Assembly (NCBI GenBank): GCA_002509495.1
Contig: DAEV01000052.1
Span: 4,910 to 16,583 of the forward strand
From: Methanolinea sp. UBA473
Lineage (GTDB): Archaea > Halobacteriota > Methanomicrobia > Methanomicrobiales > Methanospirillaceae
Reading direction: 5' to 3'
DNA length: 11,674 bases
This document shows positions 1 to 6,290 of the stretch, piece by piece; position 1 is the first letter of the stretch, and every line of letters starts with the position of its first letter. A program made the translations under genes and the position numbers. Below the pieces are notes generated by a model. It searched no databases, was not told the DNA's origin, and was given only the letters and a program-made list of their open reading frames with translations.

Positions 1-2089
1 TGGTGATGCCGGTGATGGCAAGGATACTCACGGAGAGGAACAGCCCGTAACCGGTGTGTTTGAAATATTTATGCTGGAAGATATCCTCTTTGTGCTCCAT
101 CGGCACGCCCTCCCCATCATCTTCAAAGAGGATCAGGAGGCCATCCCCCTGCTGGCGGCATGAGATCCTGATCCGGGTTGCTGTGCTCCCATGACGGATC
201 GAGTTCTCCAGGAGCGTGTAGAATACCCTCTCCAGCAACGGATCCGCATAGATCCCGACCCTGTCACAGTCCAGGGTGAGCAGAATCGGGGCAAGGGGGA
301 GTCCCGCTGCGGCGGATCCGACGACAGTCTTTAGATCAAACCACCGGGGGGCCTGGGAACCGATATCCTGGTATTCCCTGGAGAACATGATCTGGTTCTG
401 GATATTCTGGGTCGTATGAATTCCAATCCCGAGATACTGCTGCAGTTTGGGATCCGGATATTGTTCCTTCATCAGGTCAAGATACCCGAGAAGAGTGGTG
501 AGCTGGTTGCTGATGTCGTGCCGGGTAATTGTATTCATCAGGTTGAGCTTCCGGTTGACCTGGTGGAGGGCATTCGAATACTGCAATAATTCTGTGGTAT
601 GGAATTCCATCTCTTTCTCCAGCATCTTTCGTACCGAGATGTCCCGCAGGACCAGAAGACTTGTCGGCTCACCCTTCATCTCGAAGATACGTGCGCTGAT
701 CTCGACCGGGACGCGTTCTCCGTCTTTTCTCTGGATATCGGTCTCGTAAATAGTATGGCCTTTTAAGAAAAAGTCTCCCAGGGAATCCCGCAGTCCGTCC
801 CGCCGTTCTGGCAGGCACAGGTCCTGGACAGACAACTGCAGAAGTTCGTCCTGCGCGTACCCGAGCATCTGGCAGGCCCGGTCGTTCACTTCCAGGATCC
901 GCATCGGGCCGGCGGCGGGAATGCTGTGGACAAGGATGCCGTCGTTGATATTCTGCAGCAGGAGGCGTAACCGTTCTTCGCTCTGGTTCAGTTTTTGTTC
1001 CGCCTGTTTCCGGTCCGTGATATCCAGGATTGATTCGATTGCCCCGGTCAGGTTGCCGGAAACATCGCGGAGCGGGGAAGCCCTTACCGCAAGGATCCGG
1101 TCGGATCCATCGGGACGGTGAAGCGATACCTCCGTACTCAGCAGATCCCCCTGTCTCTGGATACCGCCGGTATACCTGGATACGATCTCGTTTCCGGGGT
1201 CCCCGATGAGATCGATCAAAATCGGTCTTCTTTCCCCGTAGAATGGCATAGAGTATTCATAATTGCCTTTGCCCAGGATGTCGGCAGCGCCAACCCCCGT
1301 CATCTTCTCGATCGCCTTATTCCAGGTGATCACCTTACCGGAAGGATCGATGACAAACGTCGCATCCGGGAGAAAGTTGATGATGTCATTCAGCTGGTGT
1401 CTGGATTCGCGTTCCGTCCTCTCAGACCGTTCAAGGATCTTTTTCTCCTGTTCATTCCTCTGGTGGGCATAGGCAAACACCAGCAGGACGAAAAGGAGAA
1501 TAAAAGTGGCGATCGCCATGGGCAGACTGGTTTTGACGAGCTCGATATACCAGCCCTGCGCATCGATGTCCATCCCAAAGACTGCGATGACCTCTCCGGT
1601 CCTTGGATCCGTGACTGGGGTGACACTGCTGATCCAGGTTCCCCAGCGATCGGTGTAGGGGCCTATTGTGGTCTCCTCACGGTCTGCGATAAACGAGCTC
1701 AGCTGGTCCTGGGATACTTCCGAATAGACCTGCCCCGGGGGCGAGTAATCCGGAGAATCCGGGGATTCCGAGTCGATGAGAATCACGACAGCCCCGTCGG
1801 ACCGCTGGCCCAGGTAATAGAGGAACCGTATCTGCGGATCGGCCGACCTGACCCGGATCAGTTCCTCTTTCAATGCAAGATATCCGGGAGAGGACAGATC
1901 CGTGTCCGTACCGGTCAGACCCATCACCAGATCCGGACTTAATCCCTCTTCCACGAGCCTGCTTTTGGTCAGCAGTTCTTCCCGTAAGCGGCCGTCCTCG
2001 TTCTGGGCAGTCCAGGCGGTTGCCGCAATGCCGCCCAAAAGGATCGCAATCACCCCGATGATGAGCCAGCGGTCAAAGTCGAGGGTCAC
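1..2089 (-). CDS. membrane sensor histidine kinase, two PAS domains (C-terminus off the window)
   Basis: This is one uninterrupted frame of 696 codons from a GTG start at 2089 to the left edge, so only the last part of the ATPase domain is missing. The first helix (about residues 8-26) is followed by an extracellular Cache-like sensor (about 30-180, with conserved-looking RFLYYLGQRSDG and VFGMDID segments) and a second membrane helix (about 188-208). Two PAS domains follow (about 232-345 and 375-490). The phosphoacceptor region reads TRHDISNQLTTLLGYLDLM, with the His near 523, a form common in methanogen kinases. ATPase boxes are LENSIRHG (N), EDDGEGVP (G1) and GYGLFLS (G2). It should autophosphorylate on sensing an extracellular ligand; no response regulator is visible. 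A TAG lies in frame ten codons upstream, so GTG is the first usable start, preceded by GGGGGT. The ligand cannot be inferred. Confidence 0.93.
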   Translation of the reverse strand, partial: MTLDFDRWLIIGVIAILLGGIAATAWTAQNEDGRLREELLTKSRLVEEGLSPDLVMGLTGTDTDLSSPGYLALKEELIRVRSADPQIRFLYYLGQRSDGAVVILIDSESPDSPDYSPPGQVYSEVSQDQLSSFIADREETTIGPYTDRWGTWISSVTPVTDPRTGEVIAVFGMDIDAQGWYIELVKTSLPMAIATFILLFVLLVFAYAHQRNEQEKKILERSERTERESRHQLNDIINFLPDATFVIDPSGKVITWNKAIEKMTGVGAADILGKGNYEYSMPFYGERRPILIDLIGDPGNEIVSRYTGGIQRQGDLLSTEVSLHRPDGSDRILAVRASPLRDVSGNLTGAIESILDITDRKQAEQKLNQSEERLRLLLQNINDGILVHSIPAAGPMRILEVNDRACQMLGYAQDELLQLSVQDLCLPERRDGLRDSLGDFFLKGHTIYETDIQRKDGERVPVEISARIFEMKGEPTSLLVLRDISVRKMLEKEMEFHTTELLQYSNALHQVNRKLNLMNTITRHDISNQLTTLLGYLDLMKEQYPDPKLQQYLGIGIHTTQNIQNQIMFSREYQDIGSQAPRWFDLKTVVGSAAAGLPLAPILLTLDCDRVGIYADPLLERVFYTLLENSIRHGSTATRIRISCRQQGDGLLILFEDDGEGVPMEHKEDIFQHKYFKHTGYGLFLSVSILAITGIT

Positions 2090-2110
2090 GGAATACCCCC
2101 GGACGGCATG

Positions 2111-2286
2111 CTATGCAGCAGGTACGTTTTGACAGATCGTGCAGGGAATCTCACACCGGTTCTCAAGGATAATCCGGCCGTCGGTATTGGAGTATAGTTC
2201 CCCGAGATGCGGTAGATCAATTTGCGTTCGGGCATAGGCCAGGCCCCGTAAAAATCCTCACCCTGGGATGCTGGATATTTTTCCAT
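2111..2286 (-). pseudogene. doubtful small Cys-containing ORF upstream of the kinase, possibly frameshifted
   Basis: Two overlapping readings exist. From ATG 2286 one frame runs 66 residues to 2086 and overlaps the kinase GTG by four bases (GTGA), but its second half uses rare codons (AGA, CGA, ATA, TTA) and has an odd composition. A second frame, open from 2257 to the TAG at 2111, has no ATG, GTG or TTG but reads much more like protein, ending ENRCEIPCTICQNVPAA with a C-x3-C-x2-C cluster. Joining the first 21 codons of the first frame to the second at about 2225, which needs one extra base, gives a natural 58-residue protein. Either a fourth single-base indel or no gene at all is possible. 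The ATG lies six bases after the stop of the 60-residue gene, as in an operon. No function is recognised. Confidence 0.3.
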
Positions 2287-2292
2287 TCTATG

Positions 2293-2475
2293 TCATATGA
2301 TCTCCAGCGCCACCAGTTCCTCGATCTCTTCCTCTTCCTCGTCCTCCTGCCGCCTCTTTTCGCGGGATGGATCCGGGGTGAAGATCGATCGGAGCCAGGA
2401 TAGGAATCCCACAGGTATCTCCCGGATGAAGCGTAGGGACTGTGGGGTCTTATAAGGTATTCTTCCGTCCTGCAT
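2293..2475 (-). CDS. small acidic hypothetical protein (60 aa)
   Basis: An ORF of 60 residues starts at ATG 2475 (MQDGRIPYKTPQSLRFIREI). A basic and hydrophobic first half (FIREIPVGFLSWLRSIF) could form a short amphipathic, membrane-associated helix. It is followed by a charged segment rich in Arg and Lys, then a run of acidic residues (EDEEEEEIEELVALEII). It lies 73 bases after the GNAT gene on the same strand and shortly before the histidine kinase, so it is probably co-transcribed with the kinase. No family is recognised. The acidic run makes chance coding possible, but the residue order (basic linker, acidic helix) looks protein-like. No clear Shine-Dalgarno was seen. Confidence 0.5.
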   Translation of the reverse strand: MQDGRIPYKTPQSLRFIREIPVGFLSWLRSIFTPDPSREKRRQEDEEEEEIEELVALEII

Positions 2476-2548
2476 GGTACAATGCGATTGTGTTGATGGA
2501 AACCGTAATCGCGATCCGATCGGGAGCCGGGAATCAGATCTCTTTTTG

Positions 2549-3023
2549 TTAAATCACGACATCCAGGATTCTTCCGAATTTTTCCCCGATATGTTTCAGG
2601 TGTGCGCACCGGGTAAAGCCGGCTTTTTCCATCAGCCGGATGCAGGATCGGTTCTCCTCACCAGAGGGTTCCGACGAGCACGCGAATATCGGACGATTTT
2701 GCGGCGTCCTCGAGATAGTCCAGGGCAACCGGTCCGATGCCCCTGCCTGTGGATTCAGGCTTTAAATAGATGCTCAGTTCCGCGGACCGGTCGTATGCCT
2801 GCCGGTTTTTGTACCGGGAGAGGAAGCAATACCCGATTGTCTCCCCTCCTTCCCGGATGAGGAATGAGGGATATCGCGGGTGGGAGAGGAAGAGAAATTC
2901 TTCCATGTCGTTCCCGGATACTTTCCTGCGGTGAAACGTCGCGGTGGAATGCTCGATGTAGTGATTGTAGATCTCTGCAATCGTCTCCAGATCATCCCGT
3001 GTGACCGGAACAAATTCCACCAT
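2549..3023 (-). pseudogene. GNAT-family N-acetyltransferase, one-base frameshift
   Basis: This is a phosphinothricin/methionine-sulfoximine-type GNAT that would transfer acetyl from acetyl-CoA to a small amine. The N-terminus IAEIYNHYIEHSTATF is typical of that subfamily, and the acetyl-CoA loop is STGRGIG. The frame from ATG 3023 stops at TGA 2658 after 121 residues (ending VLVGTLW). The missing C-terminal third is present in the next frame: SGEENRSCIRLMEKAGF, then a segment ending FGRILDVVI and TAA at 2549. Removing one base of the CCC run at 2666-2668 gives VLVGTSGEENRSCIRLMEKAGF, which aligns position for position with the family consensus, and a normal length of 157 residues. The downstream part has no further damage. 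Sequencing error or recent loss are both possible. The substrate is unknown. Confidence 0.85.
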
Positions 3024-3162
3024 TCACACAATTCTCTGTCGTGCAGTGTATCAATCGTTTCGGCACGGACCCGGGATTTCCGGATTCGGTACAGCCTGGC
3101 CGACCCGGCCTGGGACCCGGACGGAGGCGGAGGGAACCCACGACACGACAGAATAACGCAAC

Positions 3163-3170
3163 TTTTTATA
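3163..3170 (+). promoter_or_regulatory. TATA box of the lipoprotein gene
   Basis: TTTTTATA lies about 40 bases before ATG 3205 and would place the transcript start near 3193, leaving a leader of about 12 bases that contains GTGAT. A second match (TTATATAC, 3181-3188) is too close to the start codon. Confidence 0.5.
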
Positions 3171-3204
3171 GATCCCGGAATTATATACAGGAAAAGTGAT
3201 ACGA

Positions 3205-3648
3205 ATGGATCGCTCTCCCGTCCTGGCAGTCCTCATCATCGCCGCAATTCTTTTCACCGGATGTACCGGAGCCCCCGCTCAAAAAGGCACTGTCGCGATC
3301 TCCTCCACGATCCCCGCCTATTCTCCCGAAATGTCCTCTACCGTGGGACTTGACCTCGTCCCCCATTATGCCGGACCCGTATCCGAATCTCTCCAGTACC
3401 ACTGGACGACCGGGTATGGTTCGTTCGTGGACTGGAGCGGGCCCTATTACCGGGTGATCAACCTCGGAAACAACACCTTCACCAGGGACCAGACCGTGTA
3501 CTGGACCTACCTGCCGGCTGTACCGGGTGAGGAACCGGCAAGGGTCGTAGTTACCCTGTCGGTCGAGGATCCAAAGACAGGGAACGTGTTTGCAAAGAAC
3601 GAGACCGTTCTTGTCCGGGGCGATACGGGATATCGTGTCGGGGTTTAA
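3205..3648 (+). CDS. secreted lipoprotein (147 aa), Ig/PKD-like fold possible
   Basis: The protein begins with a hydrophobic signal sequence and a lipobox-like LFTGC, giving a lipid-anchored Cys at residue 20. The mature part (about 125 residues) is rich in beta-forming residues: aromatic segments such as YHWTTGYGSF and VYWTYLPA, then RVVVTLSVEDPKTGNVFAKN. This resembles the PKD/Ig-like extracellular domains found in methanogen surface proteins, but the family is not firmly recognised. A GTG start at 3196 would add three residues. ATG 3205 is preferred because the GTGAT at 3196-3200 then serves as ribosome binding site four bases before it. It is transcribed divergently from the GNAT gene and probably alone. 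It is likely anchored on the outside of the cell membrane; no ligand can be named. Confidence 0.85.
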   Translation: MDRSPVLAVLIIAAILFTGCTGAPAQKGTVAISSTIPAYSPEMSSTVGLDLVPHYAGPVSESLQYHWTTGYGSFVDWSGPYYRVINLGNNTFTRDQTVYWTYLPAVPGEEPARVVVTLSVEDPKTGNVFAKNETVLVRGDTGYRVGV

Positions 3649-3727
3649 TGGGGTTGTAGCCCCCCCGCCCCCTGAATCCCGGCTCCGACGTAGGATCCCG
3701 GCGGCTTGCCGGATCGTCTGGTGAAGG

Positions 3728-3742
3728 TTATATGATATATTT
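3728..3742 (+). promoter_or_regulatory. probable archaeal promoter (TATA region)
   Basis: TTATATGATATATTT is a strong TATA match with no gene start within 250 bases downstream. The expected transcript start is about 3760. It would drive either an ncRNA ending at the T-run 3868-3873 or a leader of about 250 bases for the Met-rich gene. Confidence 0.45.
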
Positions 3743-3759
3743 CGCACACGTGTTAGAAA

Positions 3760-3873
3760 TAAATTACTTTTGCATGAGGGCTCCGATCGGTCGCCCGCAC
3801 TTCCGGGCAGGATACGCGCAAGAAGTCCGGGATGGGAACCCCCGGTAATCCCTTTGCTCTGCTCCTCTTTTTT
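3760..3873 (+). ncRNA. candidate small RNA or structured leader
   Basis: It begins about 25 bases after a strong TATA region and ends in a six-T run (3868-3873) of the kind that stops archaeal transcription. Inside are two GC-rich hairpins: GCCCG (3793-3797) with CGGGC (3804-3808), and CCGGG (3827-3831) with CCCGG (3841-3845). No known RNA family or riboswitch motif was recognised. Confidence 0.3.
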
Positions 3874-3967
3874 GGCGTTCTGTGTCCAATCCGTCCAATC
3901 AGGTGCAAGTTACATTTTTTGAAACGAGGGCAAAGGACTTTCTTGGTGGGTAGTGATCAACCCGTAG

Positions 3968-3983
3968 GTTCGGAGTTCCGAAC
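3968..3983 (+). promoter_or_regulatory. inverted repeat before the Met-rich gene
   Basis: GTTCGG-AGTT-CCGAAC is a perfect 6-bp stem with a four-base loop that ends 24 bases before ATG 4008, just upstream of the purine-rich ribosome binding region (AGAAGAGAAGAGAT). It could be an RNA hairpin that controls translation or a DNA operator. Confidence 0.4.
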
Positions 3984-4007
3984 ACTAGGCAGAAGAGAAG
4001 AGATACC

Positions 4008-4217
4008 ATGATGCACGAACACTTTGGTCACGGCATGGTCCGGTGGCGGCCCATGCTTATGAAGGAGATGTGGGACATGCTCCCGGAGGAAAAGAAAAAA
4101 ATCCTGATCAAGCGCATGATCGACGGGAGGATCATGAAGAAAGAGAATAAGGTAAAACTTGCACAGTTCAAGATCGAGACCCTGAAAATGGCCAAGAAAA
4201 TGCTGGACGAGGGTTGA
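4008..4217 (+). CDS. small Met-rich, basic helical protein (69 aa)
   Basis: This 69-residue protein has 11 methionines (16 percent), three histidines in the first eight residues (MMHEHFGHGM), and many lysines. After the His/Met N-terminus the sequence is predicted to be helical and amphipathic (MLPEEKKKILIKRMIDGRIM, then KIETLKMAKKMLDEG). No signal peptide or cysteine is present, so it is probably cytoplasmic. The Met and His pattern suggests soft-metal (copper or silver) binding, but that is only inference; a nucleic-acid or protein-binding helix is equally possible. ATG 4008 follows AGAAGAGAAGAGAT; ATG 4011 is an alternative start. It stands alone behind a long structured spacer. The coding look is supported by regular alternation of hydrophobic and charged residues. 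Confidence 0.75.
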   Translation: MMHEHFGHGMVRWRPMLMKEMWDMLPEEKKKILIKRMIDGRIMKKENKVKLAQFKIETLKMAKKMLDEG

Positions 4218-4219
4218 TC

Positions 4220-4232
4220 TGATTTTTAATCA
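4220..4232 (+). terminator. possible terminator after the Met-rich gene
   Basis: TGATT-TTT-AATCA is a short AT-rich inverted repeat with a five-T tract, three bases after the stop codon. It is weak but well placed. Confidence 0.3.
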
Positions 4233-4401
4233 AACCATTCCTTCTTTTCGACACCCCGGCCCTCCCTCAGGCAGGTCTTCTTCTGCGTCCGGAAGACGTG
4301 ATGCCAGGGATAAAATAACCGATGCCTCTCCCTTTCCGGGTAATATGGGGAATAGCCTGTCGTTTTTCCGTTCTTTCTCTCGCCCAGCCGGTTCCCCCTC
4401 G

Positions 4402-4436
4402 GGGGTCAAAGGGAACTTTTATGTTGGATTGACCTC
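4402..4436 (+). promoter_or_regulatory. TATA box flanked by an inverted repeat, promoter of the TPR gene
   Basis: The TATA-like CTTTTATG (4416-4423) lies 39 bases before ATG 4462. It is bracketed by GGGGTCAA (4402-4409) and TTGACCTC (4429-4436), 8-bp arms with one mismatch (perfect core GGTCAA/TTGACC). This layout suits a dimeric repressor that covers the TATA box. Confidence 0.45.
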
Positions 4437-4461
4437 ATCATTCTTCTAAGGTGGCGTATAT

Positions 4462-4923
4462 ATGGGATCGAATAATCCAGCGAGTAGCCTCGACCGCCCG
4501 GATACGTGGAAAAACACGGGAAACGAATATTTTCACAAGCGCGATTACGAATCCGCGATCAAATGTTATACCCACGCGATTGAAATTAACCCGATTTATA
4601 TCGATGCCTGGAACAATCTGGGATATGCACTGTTGAAGGCGGGGAAGATCGACGAAGCGAAACAGGTGAACAAGAGGGTAAAAGAATTAAAATCCAAAGT
4701 GAATTCCAATGTCCAGCCCTATTGGGGGTCCCACCTCGGAACTACGTTCCATTCTATCCGAAGTATCGTCGTGGCATTTTTAATCTGGGCCGTGATCACG
4801 TTTCTTTTCACTGCGATCGTGGTGTGGATCACGGGAGAAACGAGCCTCGCTCCCCTGTTTGCGATGATATTTGGATTGATGGTATTCCTCGGGATCGTGT
4901 TCTACCGGATCGTGTTCTCATAA
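4462..4923 (+). CDS. TPR-domain protein with two membrane helices (153 aa)
   Basis: The N-terminal half has one full TPR (about residues 13-46: WKNTGNEYFHKRDYESAIKC with a Pro near the end) and a second repeat (47-80: AWNNLGYALLKAGKIDEAKQ) running into a charged helix. After a short linker (NVQPYWGSHLG) come two hydrophobic helices (about 101-125 and 129-152), so the TPR part is held on the inner face of the membrane. TPRs bind partner proteins; the partner is unknown. The start ATG 4462 is preceded by AAGGTGG at a good distance. The AroK-type kinase starts 31 bases after its stop on the same strand, so the two are probably co-transcribed. The promoter has an inverted repeat around the TATA box. 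Confidence 0.85.
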   Translation: MGSNNPASSLDRPDTWKNTGNEYFHKRDYESAIKCYTHAIEINPIYIDAWNNLGYALLKAGKIDEAKQVNKRVKELKSKVNSNVQPYWGSHLGTTFHSIRSIVVAFLIWAVITFLFTAIVVWITGETSLAPLFAMIFGLMVFLGIVFYRIVFS

Positions 4924-4954
4924 CCCTGTAAAGTACCCCCCTCTTCCACCTGGA

Positions 4955-5515
4955 ATGAAGATCGAGAGCAACCCCGCCATGAACAACCTCATCCTCATCG
5001 GCATGCCCGGCGCAGGGAAGAGCACAGTCGGGGTGATCCTCGCAAAGGCACTCCGGATGAACTACATCGATACGGATCTCGTGATCCAGGACCGTTCCGG
5101 GAGGCTCCTGCAGGAGATTATAGATAAGGACGGGCCCGATGAGTTCAAACGGGTCGAAGAGGCGACGGTCCTGTCCCTTCATCCCCGCAATGCGGTGATT
5201 GCCACCGGAGGCAGCGTGGTGTTCAGCGAGAGGGCGATGGAGTGCCTGAAACGGGAGGGGATTGTCATCTACCTGAAGATCTCCTTTCCGGAGATGACCC
5301 GGCGGCTCCGGAATATCACGACACGGGGAATTGTGCTCGTTCCGGGCCAGAGCCTTCGGGAGATGTTCGACGAGAGGATCCCGCTCTATGAACGGTATGC
5401 GGACCTCACCATCGATTGTTCCGACCAGGATTTCGAGAAGGTTGTCGGGAACGTGATCATGGAACTTGGAAAAGTGAAGATATCCTCAGGATGGGAGACT
5501 CTATCCGGTCCTTGA
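4955..5515 (+). CDS. AroK-type P-loop kinase (annotated class: shikimate kinase), substrate uncertain
   Basis: The AroK fold is clear. The Walker A motif is GMPGAGKST (residues 16-24), YIDTDLVI contains the DTD metal motif (39-41), the lid region holds TTRGI (Arg124), and ERIPLYERYAD (Arg141) matches the conserved R-x-PLY segment. Length (186 aa) is normal. It would transfer phosphate from ATP to a small hydroxyl substrate; in classical AroK this is shikimate 3-phosphorylation in aromatic amino-acid synthesis. However, the shikimate-binding Arg of FRxxE is Lys here (EFKRVEE, Lys65), and the GGG glycine motif is GGS (ATGGSVV, 85-87). The lid lacks the usual RPLL. Most archaea use an unrelated GHMP-type shikimate kinase. 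ATG 4979 (MNNLILIG) is an alternative start that fits the family N-terminus; neither start has a clear ribosome binding site. Confidence 0.85.
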   Translation: MKIESNPAMNNLILIGMPGAGKSTVGVILAKALRMNYIDTDLVIQDRSGRLLQEIIDKDGPDEFKRVEEATVLSLHPRNAVIATGGSVVFSERAMECLKREGIVIYLKISFPEMTRRLRNITTRGIVLVPGQSLREMFDERIPLYERYADLTIDCSDQDFEKVVGNVIMELGKVKISSGWETLSGP

Positions 5516-5523
5516 TAAACGTA

Positions 5524-5535
5524 AAAAATATATAG
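5524..5535 (+). promoter_or_regulatory. TATA box of the 152-residue gene
   Basis: AAAATATATAG lies in a strongly AT-rich stretch (about 5521-5570). The expected start is near 5555, which leaves a leader of about 60 bases. It overlaps the left arm of the inverted repeat 5533-5558. Confidence 0.5.
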
Positions 5536-5599
5536 ATCATAATATTCTGAAGGATCTATTTTATTAATCATGAGGTGGATCAGGCACTTGTGAATCCAC
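5533..5599 (+). repeat. two inverted repeats in the promoter and leader
   Basis: TAGATC (5533-5538) pairs with GATCTA (5553-5558) across the expected transcript start. GTGGAT (5575-5580) pairs with ATCCAC (5594-5599), ending three bases before the AGGTGA ribosome binding site. The first could be an operator and the second a leader hairpin. Confidence 0.35.
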
Positions 5600-5613
5600 A
5601 CAGGTGAACAACC

Positions 5614-6072
5614 ATGGTTTGTGAAGAAAATGGAGATTTAGCTGAATGCCTCAGATTTATGCTTTCCATTAATGCAGCGAGGCAGGCTCACAGCGCCGAG
5701 ATGGATGAGCGGCGATACCTACAATGGCTTAGAATTATGGAGGCTCACGAAGAGCTGTTCGGAAAAATAAGGCCGCGACCGCCAAAAGACGTCCAGAGAT
5801 CTCTCGAAGTCAGGAACCAGGTCTTCTCCAGTCCCAAGAATGCCGTTGCGTTCAGCAATATGCTTGCAGAAGCGTTCAAGGAGGCAAAAGTCGATCTGAC
5901 CGAGAACGAGATATTCGAATGCTACATCTGCATCAGGGAAAAACCCGCGTACATTTCAGAGATACTACTCCCTTCAAGAGGAAAGGGAACTCCCCCCATG
6001 CAGTTTATCACGAACCCTGGTATTATGGGCCAGGTGATGAAAATCCTGGAGAACGACAGGGTAAAACCCTAG
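5614..6072 (+). CDS. hypothetical protein (152 aa), mostly helical
   Basis: The family is not recognised. The start ATG 5614 has a strong ribosome binding site (AGGTGA at 5602-5607), and the promoter is clear. The sequence is soluble-looking with no signal peptide or membrane segment. The first half is charged and helical (RYLQWLRIMEAHEELFGKIR), followed by a PRPPKD linker and a second helical region (VAFSNMLAEAFKEAKVDLTE). The C-terminal third (FECYICIREKPAYISEILLP, then a GKGTPPMQF loop) looks more mixed. It contains four cysteines but no spaced metal motif beyond CYIC. It follows the AroK-type kinase by about 100 bases but has its own promoter, so it is probably transcribed separately. Codon use matches its neighbours. 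Confidence 0.75.
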   Translation: MVCEENGDLAECLRFMLSINAARQAHSAEMDERRYLQWLRIMEAHEELFGKIRPRPPKDVQRSLEVRNQVFSSPKNAVAFSNMLAEAFKEAKVDLTENEIFECYICIREKPAYISEILLPSRGKGTPPMQFITNPGIMGQVMKILENDRVKP

Positions 6073-6290
6073 AGGACCGACCAGGACAAGAGATCTGCGG
6101 GACCCTTGGGAAGCGGTAGCACGTTTCTTCGATCGATCCATTACTGGAAACGGGGACTGCACTTTGCGATCCGTCATCTCGCAGCAATCGAAGAGATTAA
6201 ATGAAATGAGAGTTCCTCACCTCTTTTCAGCTGATATTTTTATATGTGGGAAATAGTTATTTCGCAGCCGGGCGTTCCACCCCCTGCCGG

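Larger units (their letters stand above)
3649..4007. other. 359-base spacer without a clear gene
   Basis: No convincing ORF was found. It holds a GGGG/CCCC hairpin just after the lipoprotein stop (3650-3663), a strong AT-rich TATA region (3728-3742), two GC hairpins followed by a T-run (3793-3873), a direct repeat TCCAATC-CG-TCCAATC near 3883-3898, and a hairpin just before the next gene (3968-3983). Confidence 0.6.

Noticed and set aside
1118..1942. ORF of 274 residues on the plus strand
   Set aside because: It lies wholly antisense to the histidine kinase, whose domains are unmistakable; its composition is rich in Arg, Asp and Gly as expected of an antisense frame.
2111..2113. TAG read as pyrrolysine, fusing the Cys frame to the kinase
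   Set aside because: Pyrrolysine is not typical of Methanomicrobiales, the upstream frame has no start codon, and the kinase has its own GTG start with a purine-rich leader.
2658..2668. Programmed ribosomal frameshifting in the GNAT gene
   Set aside because: There is no slippery heptamer or downstream structure, GNAT genes do not use recoding, and a similar indel occurs in the unrelated gene at 7420.
3650..3663. GGGG/CCCC hairpin as terminator of the lipoprotein gene
   Set aside because: The stem is only four pairs and is followed by a C-run instead of T, so it is weak evidence for termination.
3181..3747. ORF of 188 residues on the minus strand
   Set aside because: It is antisense to the lipoprotein gene, is Gly/Arg-rich, and shows no signal or domain.
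4275..4297. Inverted repeat GTCTTC/GAAGAC in the 4218-4461 spacer
   Set aside because: A 6-bp stem with an 11-base loop, not placed near a promoter or start, is expected by chance. The spacer otherwise shows nothing but the TPR promoter.
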